The notes: generated from the sequence alone by a model not told the origin. A stretch of 64,000 nt of DNA from G963667675 sp964291545 (GCA_964291545.2 OZ219861.1:682001-746000), one strand, 5' to 3'; shown: positions 34,316 to 42,521, counted from the stretch's first letter. Numbers and translations are program-made.

Positions 34316-34594
34316 ATGATACGGTCGTTTCGCCATAGAGGGCTCAGGCGTCTCTATGGGCGGGGCGACCCTAGCAGGATAGGCGGCGACCAGTTAGGTC
34401 GGATAGCTCTAGCCCTGGCGGATCTTGATGCCGCTGGCAAGCCGAGCGACATCGATCTCCCGGGTTACAGATTGCATCCCCTAAGGGGTGACCGAAGAGG
34501 ATTGTGGAGTATTTCAATTTCGGGCAACTGGCGGCTCACCTTTCGATTTGAAGATGGCGATGTGTGGGACGTCGATCTAATCGACTATCATTAG
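34316..34594 (+). CDS. higB: HigB-like ribosome-dependent mRNA interferase toxin
   Basis: A 92-residue RelE-superfamily protein: MIRSFRHRGLRRLYGRGD at the start, LDLPGYRLHPL-like region (DIDLPGYRLHPLRG), then GLWSISISGNWRLTFRFEDG and the end VDLIDYH with the C-terminal His typical of HigB/RelE active ends. It cleaves mRNA at the ribosome. ATG 34316 gives the standard length and matches the leaderless promoter. Upstream codons to 34268 have no similarity. The antitoxin follows after 16 bases. Confidence 0.88.
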   Translation: MIRSFRHRGLRRLYGRGDPSRIGGDQLGRIALALADLDAAGKPSDIDLPGYRLHPLRGDRRGLWSISISGNWRLTFRFEDGDVWDVDLIDYH

Positions 34595-34610
34595 TAAGGG
34601 GGAAGAGACC

Positions 34611-34907
34611 ATGGCTATGAAGAATCCACCTCACCCTGGTGGCAGCATCAGAGAAAACTGCCTGGAGCCCCTTGGCCTGAGCGTCACCGAGGCGGCGGAC
34701 GTTCTGGGAGTTGCTCGTCACACGCTCTCGCGGGTATTGAACGGTCACGCCGCCATCTCGCCCGACATGGCCATTCGCCTGGAGAAGGCCGGCTGGTCCA
34801 GTGCAGACTTCTGGCTGCGCCGTCAGACCTCCTACGACCTTGCACAAGCACGCAAGGGTGAAGACCGGATACGGGTCGAGCCATACCAACCGCAGCCCAG
34901 CGCGTAG
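34611..34907 (+). CDS. higA: HigA-like XRE-family antitoxin
   Basis: A 98-residue helix-turn-helix protein of the VapI/HigA group, opening NPPHPGGSIRENCLEPLGLS, then the HTH TEAADVLGVARHTLSRVLNG and RLEKAGWSSADFWLRRQTSYDL. HigA neutralises HigB and represses the operon, here most likely at the inverted repeats 34291-34312. GGGGGAAG precedes the ATG. A second ATG two codons later is also possible. nfo begins 22 bases downstream and may be cotranscribed by readthrough. Confidence 0.92.
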   Translation: MAMKNPPHPGGSIRENCLEPLGLSVTEAADVLGVARHTLSRVLNGHAAISPDMAIRLEKAGWSSADFWLRRQTSYDLAQARKGEDRIRVEPYQPQPSA

Positions 34908-34929
34908 GGAATCCAAATAGGAGAAGAGC

Positions 34930-35787
34930 ATGAAAATAGGCGCTCACGTATCCTCTGCGGGCGGCATCAGCAAGGCGGTGGGCCGCGGCGTGGAAATCGG
35001 TTGCGAGGCCCTGCAGATATTCGGCTCCTCGCCCCAGGGCTGGGCCTTCAAGCCAGTCCCCGGAGACGAGGTGGAGGCCTTTCGCCAGGAAATGGCCGAG
35101 GCCGGGATGGGGCCGGTGTTCCTGCACGCCATATACCTGATCAACCTGGGCACGCCCAAGGAGGACGTGCTGGCAAAAGGGGTGCAGTCGCTGATCAACT
35201 ACATGGGGCTGGCCTCCACCATAGGGGCCGCCGGGGTAATCGTGCATCCGGGCAGCCACGGCGGGGCAGGCTACGAGGCCATCTTCCCCCAGGTTGTGTC
35301 CAGCATTGAAACGGTGCTGGACAATTCGCCGGAGGGGCCGGCGCTGGCCCTTGAGAACATGGCTGGCATGGGGCAGCACATAGGGGCGAAGTTCGAGGAC
35401 CTGGGCCGGGTGCTGGAGGCCATAGACAGCCCCAGGCTAAGGGTATGCCTGGACACGCAGCATTGCTTCGCCGCCGGTTATGACATGTCGACCAGGGACG
35501 GCATCGACGCGATGATCGCCGAGTTCGACCGGGAAGTGGGGGTGGCAAATCTGCTGGCGGTCCATGCCAACGATTCGAAGCGGCCCCTGGGCTCCGGCGT
35601 AGACCGCCACGACAACATCGGCGATGGTTTCATCGGCGAGGACGGCTTTGCGGCCATCATGGGCAATCCGGCGTTCCAAGACACGCCCTTCCTGCTGGAA
35701 GTGCCCGGATTCGAGGGCAATGGCCCCGACCAACAGAACGTCGACATCCTCAAAAAGATACGCCGGGAGGTCGCGCCCGCAAGTTGA
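34930..35787 (+). CDS. nfo: Endonuclease IV (AP endonuclease)
   Basis: A 285-residue TIM-barrel, tri-zinc enzyme that incises DNA at abasic sites in base-excision repair. Signatures: MKIGAHVSSAGGISKAVGRG, EALQIFGSSPQGW, ALENMAGMGQHIG (metal Glu), VCLDTQHCFAAGYD (metal Asp and His), VHANDSKRPLGSGVDRHDNIG (two parts of the metal-site loop) and the last LLEVPGFEG (Glu). Length fits the family. GGAGAAG precedes ATG. It overlaps the next gene by four bases. Confidence 0.96.
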   Translation: MKIGAHVSSAGGISKAVGRGVEIGCEALQIFGSSPQGWAFKPVPGDEVEAFRQEMAEAGMGPVFLHAIYLINLGTPKEDVLAKGVQSLINYMGLASTIGAAGVIVHPGSHGGAGYEAIFPQVVSSIETVLDNSPEGPALALENMAGMGQHIGAKFEDLGRVLEAIDSPRLRVCLDTQHCFAAGYDMSTRDGIDAMIAEFDREVGVANLLAVHANDSKRPLGSGVDRHDNIGDGFIGEDGFAAIMGNPAFQDTPFLLEVPGFEGNGPDQQNVDILKKIRREVAPAS

Positions 35788-36152
35788 TTCACCTGTCGCA
35801 CCGGGAATTCGTCCGCCTGGTACACGAAGCCTACCAACGGGTCCCGCCGCGTATCAGGCAAGCAGTACGCAACGTGGACATAGCCGTGGAAGAGTGGCCC
35901 GACCCCGACGCGCTGGGCCTGGGACAAGAGGCAGGCAACCTGCTGGGCCTGTATATCGGAGTGCCGCTGCCGGAGAGGCACGGCGGCGAGCCGATGCTGC
36001 CCGACCGCATAGTCATATACCGTCAGCCCATCCTGCGGAGCTGCTCCACCCGCCGGGAGGCGGAGCGGGAGATCGAAACGACCCTCCTGCACGAGGTGGG
36101 CCATTACCTGGGCATGGACGAAGACGATCTGCACCGGTTGGGTTATGGTTAG
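35784..36152 (+). CDS. Zincin-like metallopeptidase family protein
   Basis: A 122-residue protein with LLHEVGHYLGMDEDDLHRLG: HExxH plus a following acidic ligand region, as in the minimal 'metallopeptidase family' (PF06262-type). N-terminal SHREFVRLVHEAYQRVPPRI matches the same family. The substrate is unknown. It begins with TTG 35784, overlapping nfo's stop, so it is translationally coupled to a repair gene, possibly coincidentally. Confidence 0.8.
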   Translation: MIHLSHREFVRLVHEAYQRVPPRIRQAVRNVDIAVEEWPDPDALGLGQEAGNLLGLYIGVPLPERHGGEPMLPDRIVIYRQPILRSCSTRREAEREIETTLLHEVGHYLGMDEDDLHRLGYG

Positions 36153-36197
36153 CCTACCCGCCGTCCGCCGGAAACCCTATCCTCCCTGGACGAGCCG

Positions 36198-36683
36198 ATG
36201 TCCTTTAAGTCTAAAGCGTTAACGGGTGCGGCCGACAAGCTGGCCTGGGTGATCGGCGCCGGCTTGGGCACTGGGCTGGCGCCGCTGGCCCCGGCCACGG
36301 TCGGTGCGCTGGCAGCCCTGCTGATATACGCTTTCGTCCCCATAGCCGAAGACTCGGCAGTTCTCTACGCCCTCATCGGCGGCGGATTCCTGGTGGGCGT
36401 CTGGGCAACCGGCAGGATGACCTCGGACGACGACCCCGACCCGCATCAGGCGGTGTGGGACGAGTTCGTGGGCATGTGGGCCACCTGCCTGCTGCTGCCG
36501 AAGACGCTGCCCTGGCTGGCCGCCGCCTTCCTGCTGTTTCGCGTGCTGGACATCGTCAAGCCGTGGCCCATCCGCCGCTTGGAGAGGCTGCACGGAGGCC
36601 TGGGAATCATGGCCGACGACCTGCTGGCGGGGCTGTACGGCGCGGCTATATTGAACGGGGTGCGGCTGGTATTCTTTGGTTAG
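36198..36683 (+). CDS. pgpA: Phosphatidylglycerophosphatase A
   Basis: A 161-residue membrane enzyme that dephosphorylates phosphatidylglycerol phosphate. Seen: GLGTGLAPLAPATVGALAAL at the first TM, DPHQAVWDEFVGMWATCLLL with the conserved D-E-x-x-G, and LFRVLDIVKPWPIRRLERL with KPWPI. The C-terminal GLGIMADDLLAGLYGAAIL holds the D-D-x-x-A-G motif. Four hydrophobic segments. It is the first of several phospholipid and isoprenoid genes downstream (cdsA, uppS). Confidence 0.94.
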   Translation: MSFKSKALTGAADKLAWVIGAGLGTGLAPLAPATVGALAALLIYAFVPIAEDSAVLYALIGGGFLVGVWATGRMTSDDDPDPHQAVWDEFVGMWATCLLLPKTLPWLAAAFLLFRVLDIVKPWPIRRLERLHGGLGIMADDLLAGLYGAAILNGVRLVFFG

Positions 36684-36727
36684 CGAGCAGAACGGTCGAA
36701 ACCCGCTTCCGGCGTCTGCCCGTTTCA

Positions 36728-36756
36728 TTGCTGGCGCCCGGGCCCTATGATATACT
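36728..36756 (+). promoter_or_regulatory. Predicted promoter of the rpsB-tsf-pyrH-frr operon
   Basis: TTGCTG (36728-36733), a 17-base spacer and TATACT (36751-36756). A leader of about 150 bases follows before rpsB. Confidence 0.6.
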
Positions 36757-36847
36757 TCCCCACGGCAGTCACCGCGCTGGATAGCCACCGCGGGCGGGTG
36801 CAATTTGCCCTTTTGGATAACCCCTGCCAGCGGAGCGCAGACTGGCG

Positions 36848-36865
36848 GCCGGAGCTAGGTCCGGC
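36848..36865 (+). promoter_or_regulatory. Leader hairpin upstream of rpsB
   Basis: GCCGGA (36848-36853) pairs perfectly with TCCGGC (36860-36865) around a six-base loop, 51 bases before the rpsB start. It and two weaker inverted repeats in 36800-36847 make the leader structured. S2 autoregulates rpsB-tsf in other bacteria, so this is a candidate site. Confidence 0.4.
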
Positions 36866-36915
36866 AATGCAGAATCGAAAACCAATTAACTAAACGGGAT
36901 AGAAAGGCAGGATAT

Positions 36916-37830
36916 ATGGTACAAGCCCCAGAGCGGCCCCCGGAGCCACAGCCGGTTCCGGCCAGAGAACCGCTCACGATGAAGTCCCTCCTGGAGGCAG
37001 GCGTCCACTTCGGGCACCAGACCCGCCGCTGGAACCCCCACATGCGGCGCTACATCTTCACCCAGCGCAACGGCATTCACATCGTCGACCTGCAACAGAC
37101 GCTGGGCATGATCAACGACGCCTACCGGGCCATGGTCGAAGTAGCCGCCTCGGGAGGCAAGGTGCTGTTCGTAGGCACCAAGCGGCAGGCCCAGGAGGTG
37201 GTGCAGAGCGAGGCCGAACGCTGCGGCATGTGGTACGTGAACCAGCGATGGCTGGGCGGCACGCTGACCAACTTCCAGACAATCCGCAGCCGCATCAACT
37301 ACATGCTCGAGCTGCAGCAGAAGCGGGACCAGGGATACTTCAGGGTGCTGCCCAAGAAAGAGGGCGTCAAGCTGCGGGACACCTTGAACCGCCTGGAGAA
37401 GTACTTCATCGGCATGAGAGACATGACCGAGTTGCCGGCGGCGATGTTCGTAATCGACATCGGGAAAGAGGACATCTGCATCGCCGAGGCCCAACGCATG
37501 GGCGTGCAGATATTCGCCATCGTGGACACCGACTGCGACCCGGAGAAGGTGGACCAGATTATCCCCGGCAACGACGACGCCGTCCGTTCCATACGCTTGA
37601 TAACCAACCGCATGGCCAACGCCATCCTGGAGGGCCAGGCCCAGCGCGAAGCCGCGCTGCAAGCCGAACGGGAAGCACTGGGGCTTACCGAGGACGCTGA
37701 AGAAGGGGAAGAATCCGAAGAGGGCGAGGGCGAAGGCGAGACGCTGACCCCGGTTGACCTGGTGGAAATCGAAGAAGAGATGCTGTCAGCGGAGGCCGAG
37801 GCAACCGAAGAGCCCCCTGCGGACCAGTAG
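36916..37830 (+). CDS. rpsB: 30S ribosomal protein S2 with acidic C-terminal extension
   Basis: uS2, bound on the back of the 30S near the head and needed for S1 attachment. Family blocks MKSLLEAGVHFGHQTRRWNP, RNGIHIVDLQQT, VLFVGTKRQAQE, YVNQRWLGGTLTNFQTI and IPGNDDAVRSIRLITNRMA are all present. N-terminal 18 residues are Pro/Glu-rich (PERPPEPQPVPARE), and after residue 240 a long Glu-rich tail (EEGEESEEGEGEGE) is added. The ATG follows AAGGCAGG. The tsf gene starts 155 bases later. Confidence 0.97.
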   Translation: MVQAPERPPEPQPVPAREPLTMKSLLEAGVHFGHQTRRWNPHMRRYIFTQRNGIHIVDLQQTLGMINDAYRAMVEVAASGGKVLFVGTKRQAQEVVQSEAERCGMWYVNQRWLGGTLTNFQTIRSRINYMLELQQKRDQGYFRVLPKKEGVKLRDTLNRLEKYFIGMRDMTELPAAMFVIDIGKEDICIAEAQRMGVQIFAIVDTDCDPEKVDQIIPGNDDAVRSIRLITNRMANAILEGQAQREAALQAEREALGLTEDAEEGEESEEGEGEGETLTPVDLVEIEEEMLSAEAEATEEPPADQ

Positions 37831-37984
37831 AAAATATTCTCCCAGGCTGGGTGCGCCCAAGCCGGGGCTGTACCGGAAACCGCCCGGCCGCTACGCATGA
37901 TGCCTGAATAACGGGCTTTCAGCTACAGACCACCCAGCTGGGCGGGCGGCAACGCCCAGTCACTACACACTCAGGAGGCAATAC

Positions 37985-38488
37985 TTGGAGGTCACCGTCG
38001 AATCAATCCGGGCCCTGCGGGAGAAGACCGGGGCCGGCGTAATGCAGTGCAAGGAAGCCCTTGAAGCCAACAAGGGAGACGTAGAACAAGCCGCCGAGGC
38101 GCTGCGCATTAAGGGCGCGGCCAAGGTCGCCAAGATGGCGGACCGGGCCACCAACCAGGGCCTGGTCGAAGCCTACGTCCACACCGGCGGAAGGGTGGGA
38201 GCGATAGTGGAGTTGGGCTGTGAGACCGACTTCGTGGCCCGCACCCCGGAGTTCAAGGACCTGGCCCACGACGTGGCGATGCAAGTGGTGGCCATGGACC
38301 CGGCGTACATCGACAAAAGCCATATTGCAGAAGAGGACAGCCGCCCCGCCGCCCAGGTGGCGCTGATGCAGCAGCCGTTCATCAAGGACAACTCCTCATC
38401 GATGGAGGAGGTAATCCAGGAAGTGGCGGCCAAACTGGGCGAGAACGTCAGGGTGGTGCGATTCAGCCGGCTGGCGCTGGGAGAATAG
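37985..38488 (+). CDS. tsf: Elongation factor Ts, short form
   Basis: Guanine-nucleotide exchange factor for EF-Tu. UBA-like N-terminus VTVESIRALREKTGAGVMQC-type with CKEALEANKGD, then NQGLVEAYVHTGGRVGAIVE and CETDFVARTPEF, the core contacting EF-Tu. At 167 residues it lacks the second subdomain of E. coli EF-Ts, like the short forms of Thermus and several other phyla. TTG 37985 is preceded by AGGAGG. It is followed directly by pyrH. Confidence 0.95.
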   Translation: MEVTVESIRALREKTGAGVMQCKEALEANKGDVEQAAEALRIKGAAKVAKMADRATNQGLVEAYVHTGGRVGAIVELGCETDFVARTPEFKDLAHDVAMQVVAMDPAYIDKSHIAEEDSRPAAQVALMQQPFIKDNSSSMEEVIQEVAAKLGENVRVVRFSRLALGE

Positions 38489-38527
38489 CTGACAGCAGAC
38501 GGTAAACCCCAAGTCCGATACCGCAGG

Positions 38528-39229
38528 GTGCTGCTGAAGATAAGCGGTGAGTCGCTTCAGGGCTCTGCTCAATACGGCATTGGCCCCGACGCCGTTGGGT
38601 ACGTTTCCAAGCAAATCAAGGAAGCCCACGAAATGGGCGTCGAGGTTGGGGTGGTTATCGGCGGGGGAAACATCTGGCGTGGCCAGTTGGCCGAATCTCA
38701 GGGCATGGACCGGGCCACCGCCGACTTCGCCGGAATGCTGGCGACGATAATCAATGCCCTTGCCCTGCAGGACGGGCTGGAAAAACGGGGAATCGACACC
38801 CGGACCCAGAGCGCCATCCAGATGCAAGCCGTAGCCGAGCCGTACATCCGCCGCCGGGCCATCAGACACCTGGAAAAGGGCCGGGTAGTCCTGTTTGCCG
38901 CAGGCACGGGAAACCCGCACATGACCACCGACACCGCATCCGCTCTACGGGCGCTGGACATAGGGGCCGACGTGCTCCTGATGGCCAAGAACAAGGTGGA
39001 CGGCGTCTACGACTCGGACCCCCGTTCCAACCCCGACGCGGTGATGTTCAAGACGCTGGACTACATGGATGCCCTGAGCCTGCGCTTGGCGGTAATGGAC
39101 TCCACCGCTATATCGCTGTGCATGGACAACGAAATACCCATCATCGTATTTGATATCTTCCAGCCGGGAAGCATATCTTCCATATTGACCGGCGAGACTG
39201 TGGGCACAATGATCAGCGGGAGGGAATGA
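38528..39229 (+). CDS. pyrH: UMP kinase
   Basis: Phosphorylates UMP to UDP; hexameric and usually controlled by GTP and UTP. Signatures LLKISGESLQG, VGVVIGGGNIWRG, ALALQDGLEKRGIDTR, VLFAAGTGNPHMTTDTA, AKNKVDGVYDSDP. Taking GTG 38528 gives 233 residues but omits the conserved YRR lead-in seen upstream in frame (V-R-Y-R-R). No ATG, GTG or TTG lies between the tsf stop and 38528, but a CTG immediately after that stop (38489) has GGGAG seven bases before it and would restore the usual N-terminus. The real start may be CTG. Confidence 0.93.
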   Translation: MLLKISGESLQGSAQYGIGPDAVGYVSKQIKEAHEMGVEVGVVIGGGNIWRGQLAESQGMDRATADFAGMLATIINALALQDGLEKRGIDTRTQSAIQMQAVAEPYIRRRAIRHLEKGRVVLFAAGTGNPHMTTDTASALRALDIGADVLLMAKNKVDGVYDSDPRSNPDAVMFKTLDYMDALSLRLAVMDSTAISLCMDNEIPIIVFDIFQPGSISSILTGETVGTMISGRE

Positions 39230-39822
39230 AAATGCCCGCCAATAACGAGAGCCAGGCAGAGTTGACCCCCCAGGAAATCCTCAACGAGGCGGAGAGGAAG
39301 ATGGCCCGGTCCATCGATGCCCTGAAGCGGGAACTAAACACCCTCAGGACGGGCCGGGCGACGCCGTCGTTAATCGAGAACGTTTCGGTGGACTACTACG
39401 GCGTCCCCACGCCGTTGAAGCAGATAGCGTCGATCTCCGCGCCCGACGCCAGGGCCATAATGGTCCAGCCCTGGGACAAGCAGTCGCTGCGTGAAATCGA
39501 AAAGAGCTTGATGAAGTCGGACATGGGGTTCAACCCTTCCAATGACGGCAACGTGATAACCGTGCCAATACCGCCCCTGAACCAGGAAAGGCGCCAGGAC
39601 ATGGTGCGGCTGCTGAAGCGGAAGCTGGAAGAGGGCAAGGTGTCGGTCCGCAACGTACGTAGAGAAGGCCTGGAAAACCTGCGCAAGCTGGAAAAAGACA
39701 AGGCTATCTCCCAGGACGAAAACAGGCGGGCCCAGGACCAGTTGCAGAAGACCACCGACAGCCACACCAAGACCGTGGACGAGGTGGGCGCCGCCAAAGA
39801 AACCGAGATCATGCAGGTCTGA
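39226..39822 (+). CDS. frr: Ribosome recycling factor
   Basis: Splits post-termination ribosomes together with EF-G. Domain I helices: EAERKMARSIDALKRELNTL and RTGRATPSLIENVSVDYYG, then VQPWDKQSLREIEKSLMKSD and the GFNPSNDGNVITVPIPPL hinge with domain II, and the final three-helix return RRQDMVRLLKRKLEEGKVSV. The ATG at 39226 overlaps pyrH (ATGA). The second ATG at 39232 has better spacing to GGGAGGG and could be the true start. C-terminal residues VGAAKETEIMQV match the family end. Confidence 0.96.
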   Translation: MKMPANNESQAELTPQEILNEAERKMARSIDALKRELNTLRTGRATPSLIENVSVDYYGVPTPLKQIASISAPDARAIMVQPWDKQSLREIEKSLMKSDMGFNPSNDGNVITVPIPPLNQERRQDMVRLLKRKLEEGKVSVRNVRREGLENLRKLEKDKAISQDENRRAQDQLQKTTDSHTKTVDEVGAAKETEIMQV

Positions 39823-39824
39823 AC

Positions 39825-40568
39825 ATGCAGACTCGGACCGCCTCGCCGCAACCGCCGTCGGAGCAGCCGCCCAAGGTCCCCGCTCACGTCGCTTTCATCA
39901 TGGACGGCAACGGCAGGTGGGCCACCCAGAGGGGATTTCCCCGGCTGGAGGGGCACCGGGTGGGGGTGGACCGGATCCACAAAGTCCTGGAAACCCTGGG
40001 CAATAGAGGGGTCAGCTACGTCACCCTGTACGCCTTCTCCACGGAAAACTGGAACCGCCCGGCGGACGAGGTGCAGGGGCTTCTCGAAATCCTGTACGAC
40101 GCCCTCCAGAACCAGACCCGGGAACTTCACGACAACAACGTCCGCATAGTCCACATCGGCAAGACGGACGGGCTGAGCCCGGAGTTGCGGGAGGCGGTAA
40201 CCGACGCCCAGGAGTTGACCCGGGAAAACTCGGGCATCACGCTGAACGTGGCCTTCAACTACGGCGGTCGGGACGAGATCCTGGAGGCGGTGAAGCGGGT
40301 GGTCCAGGACGGCGTTGCGGCAGAAGACATAGACGAGGCCCTGTTCGGCAAATATCTTTTCACCGCCCAGACACCCGACCCCGACTTGATAATTCGCACC
40401 GGCGGAGAGATGCGCATCAGCAACTTTCTGCTGTGGCAATCGGCTTACAGCGAGTACTACCACACACCCACCCTCTGGCCCGACCTGGGTCCGGCCGAAC
40501 TGGAACAGGTCCTGGCGGACTTCGCCAACCGCCAACGGCGTTTCGGCAGGGTTAATCCAGAGGACTGA
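39825..40568 (+). CDS. uppS: Undecaprenyl diphosphate synthase (cis-prenyltransferase)
   Basis: A 247-residue enzyme extending farnesyl diphosphate with cis-isoprene units to the C55 carrier for peptidoglycan. HVAFIMDGNGRWATQRG has the catalytic Asp, LEGHRVGVDRIHKVLE the phosphate loop, VTLYAFSTENWNRP the next motif, and LIIRTGGEMRISNFLLWQSA the final R-x-G-x-x-R-x-S block (G-E-M instead of G-E-L/Q variants). It begins 3 bases after frr and precedes cdsA. The MEP-pathway gene dxr lies two genes on, so supply and use of isoprenoids are clustered. Confidence 0.96.
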   Translation: MQTRTASPQPPSEQPPKVPAHVAFIMDGNGRWATQRGFPRLEGHRVGVDRIHKVLETLGNRGVSYVTLYAFSTENWNRPADEVQGLLEILYDALQNQTRELHDNNVRIVHIGKTDGLSPELREAVTDAQELTRENSGITLNVAFNYGGRDEILEAVKRVVQDGVAAEDIDEALFGKYLFTAQTPDPDLIIRTGGEMRISNFLLWQSAYSEYYHTPTLWPDLGPAELEQVLADFANRQRRFGRVNPED

Positions 40569-40571
40569 TCG

Positions 40572-41393
40572 TTGCTCCTGCGGACTGTCACGGCGGTGGT
40601 GGGCCTGCCGGTCATCCTGGCCGCCGTCTGGTGGGGCGCGCCCTGGCTGACACTGCTCACGCTGCTGGCGGCAATACTGGCCGTCCGCGAAATCTACCGG
40701 CTGTCGCCTTCCGGCACGGACTCCCTCCCCTGGCTGCTGGGAGCCATGTGGGTTGCGGCATGGGTGCTTGGAGCGCAGGTTGCCTCGGGGCTGAGCAATT
40801 TCCTGATTATCTCCGGGGGCATCCTGGCGGCGGGCGCGTTCGTGAGCCTGCTGTGGCTGGTGGCCTATTCCCGGGGAGAGCGTTTCCTGACTACCGCAGG
40901 CTTTCTCGCGGGCGGCCCGGTGGTTGCCGGTTTCCTGCTGGGCCACCCTCTGGCCCTGCGCAATATCGGAGACTCCGGCGACGTCGGGCGGGACTGGCTG
41001 CTGCTGGCCCTTTTGACGGTGTTCGCCGTCGACACGGGAGCGTACCTGGTGGGGCAGGTCCTGGGAAGGAACAAGATGGCCCCCAACATCAGCCCCGGCA
41101 AGACCTGGGAGGGCGCCGTCGGCGGCCTGGTCTGCGCGGTGGCGGCGGCTATAGCGCTGGGGTTTCTGCCGGGCCTGTCCTCCCCGCGGTGGCAACTGGC
41201 AATCATCGGTGCTACAGTAGGTGTGCTTTCCCAAGTGGGGGACCTGCTGGAGTCCAAGGCCAAGCGGGCGTCCAACGTCAAGGACGCCGGAGGCCTGATT
41301 CCGGGCCACGGCGGGATACTGGACCGGCTGGACAGCATCGTCCTGTCCGTTCCAGCCGTGTACTATCTCCTGGCAACGGTGTTCGAGCCATGA
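40572..41393 (+). CDS. cdsA: Phosphatidate cytidylyltransferase (CDP-diglyceride synthase)
   Basis: A 273-residue integral membrane enzyme making CDP-diacylglycerol from CTP and phosphatidate. About eight hydrophobic segments. The C-terminal signature SKAKRASNVKDAGGLIPGHG with GGILDRLDS is complete and precedes the last TM. Earlier KNKMAPNISPGKTWEGAVGG is the second conserved block. TTG 40572 is the start. Ends with ATGA overlap into dxr. Confidence 0.95.
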   Translation: MLLRTVTAVVGLPVILAAVWWGAPWLTLLTLLAAILAVREIYRLSPSGTDSLPWLLGAMWVAAWVLGAQVASGLSNFLIISGGILAAGAFVSLLWLVAYSRGERFLTTAGFLAGGPVVAGFLLGHPLALRNIGDSGDVGRDWLLLALLTVFAVDTGAYLVGQVLGRNKMAPNISPGKTWEGAVGGLVCAVAAAIALGFLPGLSSPRWQLAIIGATVGVLSQVGDLLESKAKRASNVKDAGGLIPGHGGILDRLDSIVLSVPAVYYLLATVFEP

Positions 41394-42508
41394 AGAAACT
41401 GGTAATTCTCGGGTCGACGGGGTCTATAGGCCGCCAGACACTGGACGTGGTCCGGGCCTTCCCCGACAGCTTCGACGTTGTCGGCCTGGCGGCGGGGACC
41501 AACCTAGACCTGCTGCAACGGCAAATCGAGGAATTCCACCCGGAGCACGCCTGGTGCATTAATCCCCCGGCCCAGTGGCCCAACGGCGTGACTCTCACGC
41601 CCATGGAGGACATGGTGTGCCTGGAAGAAGTGGACACCGTGATGATGGCGACCATGGGCAACGTGGGGCTGACGCCGACGCTCAACGCGCTCAAGCACGG
41701 CAAGCTGGTCGCCTTGTCCAACAAAGAGCCCATAGTGATGGCCGGCGAGCTAGTCAAGGAGTTCGAAGCATTGTACGGCGGGGCCGTGCTGCCGGTGGAC
41801 AGCGAGCCCAGCGCCATCTGGCAGTGCCTGCGGGGCGAGGACAATCCGATAAGCCGCCTGATGATAACCGGCTCCGGCGGTCCCTTCCGCACCAGCCCAC
41901 TGGAGGAATTGGACGAAGTGACGCCGGAGCAGGCCCTGAAGCACCCGACGTGGTCAATGGGCCAGAAGATTACAATCGACTCGGCGACCCTGATGAACAA
42001 GGCCTTCGAAGTGATCGAGTCCCACTGGCTGTTCCAGGTGCCCTGGGACCGGATAGAGGTGGTGATTCACCCCCAGAGCACCATCCATTCCATGGTGGAG
42101 TTCGCGGACGGCTCGGTAAAGGCCCAGCTAGGGCCTCCTGACATGCGGCTGCCCATACAGTATGCCCTGTTCTACCCACAGCGCTTTCCCAACGACATGA
42201 TTCCCAAGCTGGATACCGGCATCAGCCACTCGTTGACCTTCCAACCCATGGAGCCGGAGCGGTATCCCTGCTTCAACCTGGCGGTGAACGCAGCCCAACA
42301 GGGCGGGACCTACGCCACGGTGCTGAGCGCCGCCGACGAGGTGGCGGTGGACGCCTTTCTGCAGCGCAGGATCGGGTTTACCGACATCTACCGGGTGGTG
42401 GAGCGGGTATTGTCCGACCACGAGCCGCTGCCGGGACGGAACGCCGAAGAGGTGCTGCAAGCCAACGATTGGGCGTTGGCCCGGGCCGGCGAACTGACCC
42501 AGGGCTAA
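41390..42508 (+). CDS. dxr: 1-deoxy-D-xylulose-5-phosphate reductoisomerase
   Basis: A 372-residue NADPH enzyme making 2-C-methyl-D-erythritol 4-phosphate, the first committed step of the MEP isoprenoid route. Rossmann start LVILGSTGSIGRQTLDVV. ALSNKEPIVMAGE, PVDSEPSAIWQCL (metal Asp and Glu), TGSGGPFRTSP (substrate loop), MGQKITIDSATLMNKAFEVI (long part of the catalytic domain) and GPPDMRLPIQYAL are all present. Its ATG overlaps the cdsA stop. The open frame that continues upstream to 40631 is the out-of-frame reading of cdsA. The usual NAANE near the C-terminus reads SAADE here. Confidence 0.96.
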   Translation: MKKLVILGSTGSIGRQTLDVVRAFPDSFDVVGLAAGTNLDLLQRQIEEFHPEHAWCINPPAQWPNGVTLTPMEDMVCLEEVDTVMMATMGNVGLTPTLNALKHGKLVALSNKEPIVMAGELVKEFEALYGGAVLPVDSEPSAIWQCLRGEDNPISRLMITGSGGPFRTSPLEELDEVTPEQALKHPTWSMGQKITIDSATLMNKAFEVIESHWLFQVPWDRIEVVIHPQSTIHSMVEFADGSVKAQLGPPDMRLPIQYALFYPQRFPNDMIPKLDTGISHSLTFQPMEPERYPCFNLAVNAAQQGGTYATVLSAADEVAVDAFLQRRIGFTDIYRVVERVLSDHEPLPGRNAEEVLQANDWALARAGELTQG

Positions 42509-42521
42509 GGGCCAAGTCCCC

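Noticed and set aside
39396..41309. 637-codon minus-strand open frame opposite frr, uppS and cdsA
   Set aside because: It spans three well-identified genes in antisense and encodes low-complexity sequence typical of GC-rich shadow frames.
40631..41389. N-terminal extension of dxr by about 250 codons
   Set aside because: The extension is the out-of-frame reading of cdsA. Dxr's Rossmann start at 41390 and the ATGA junction define the real start.
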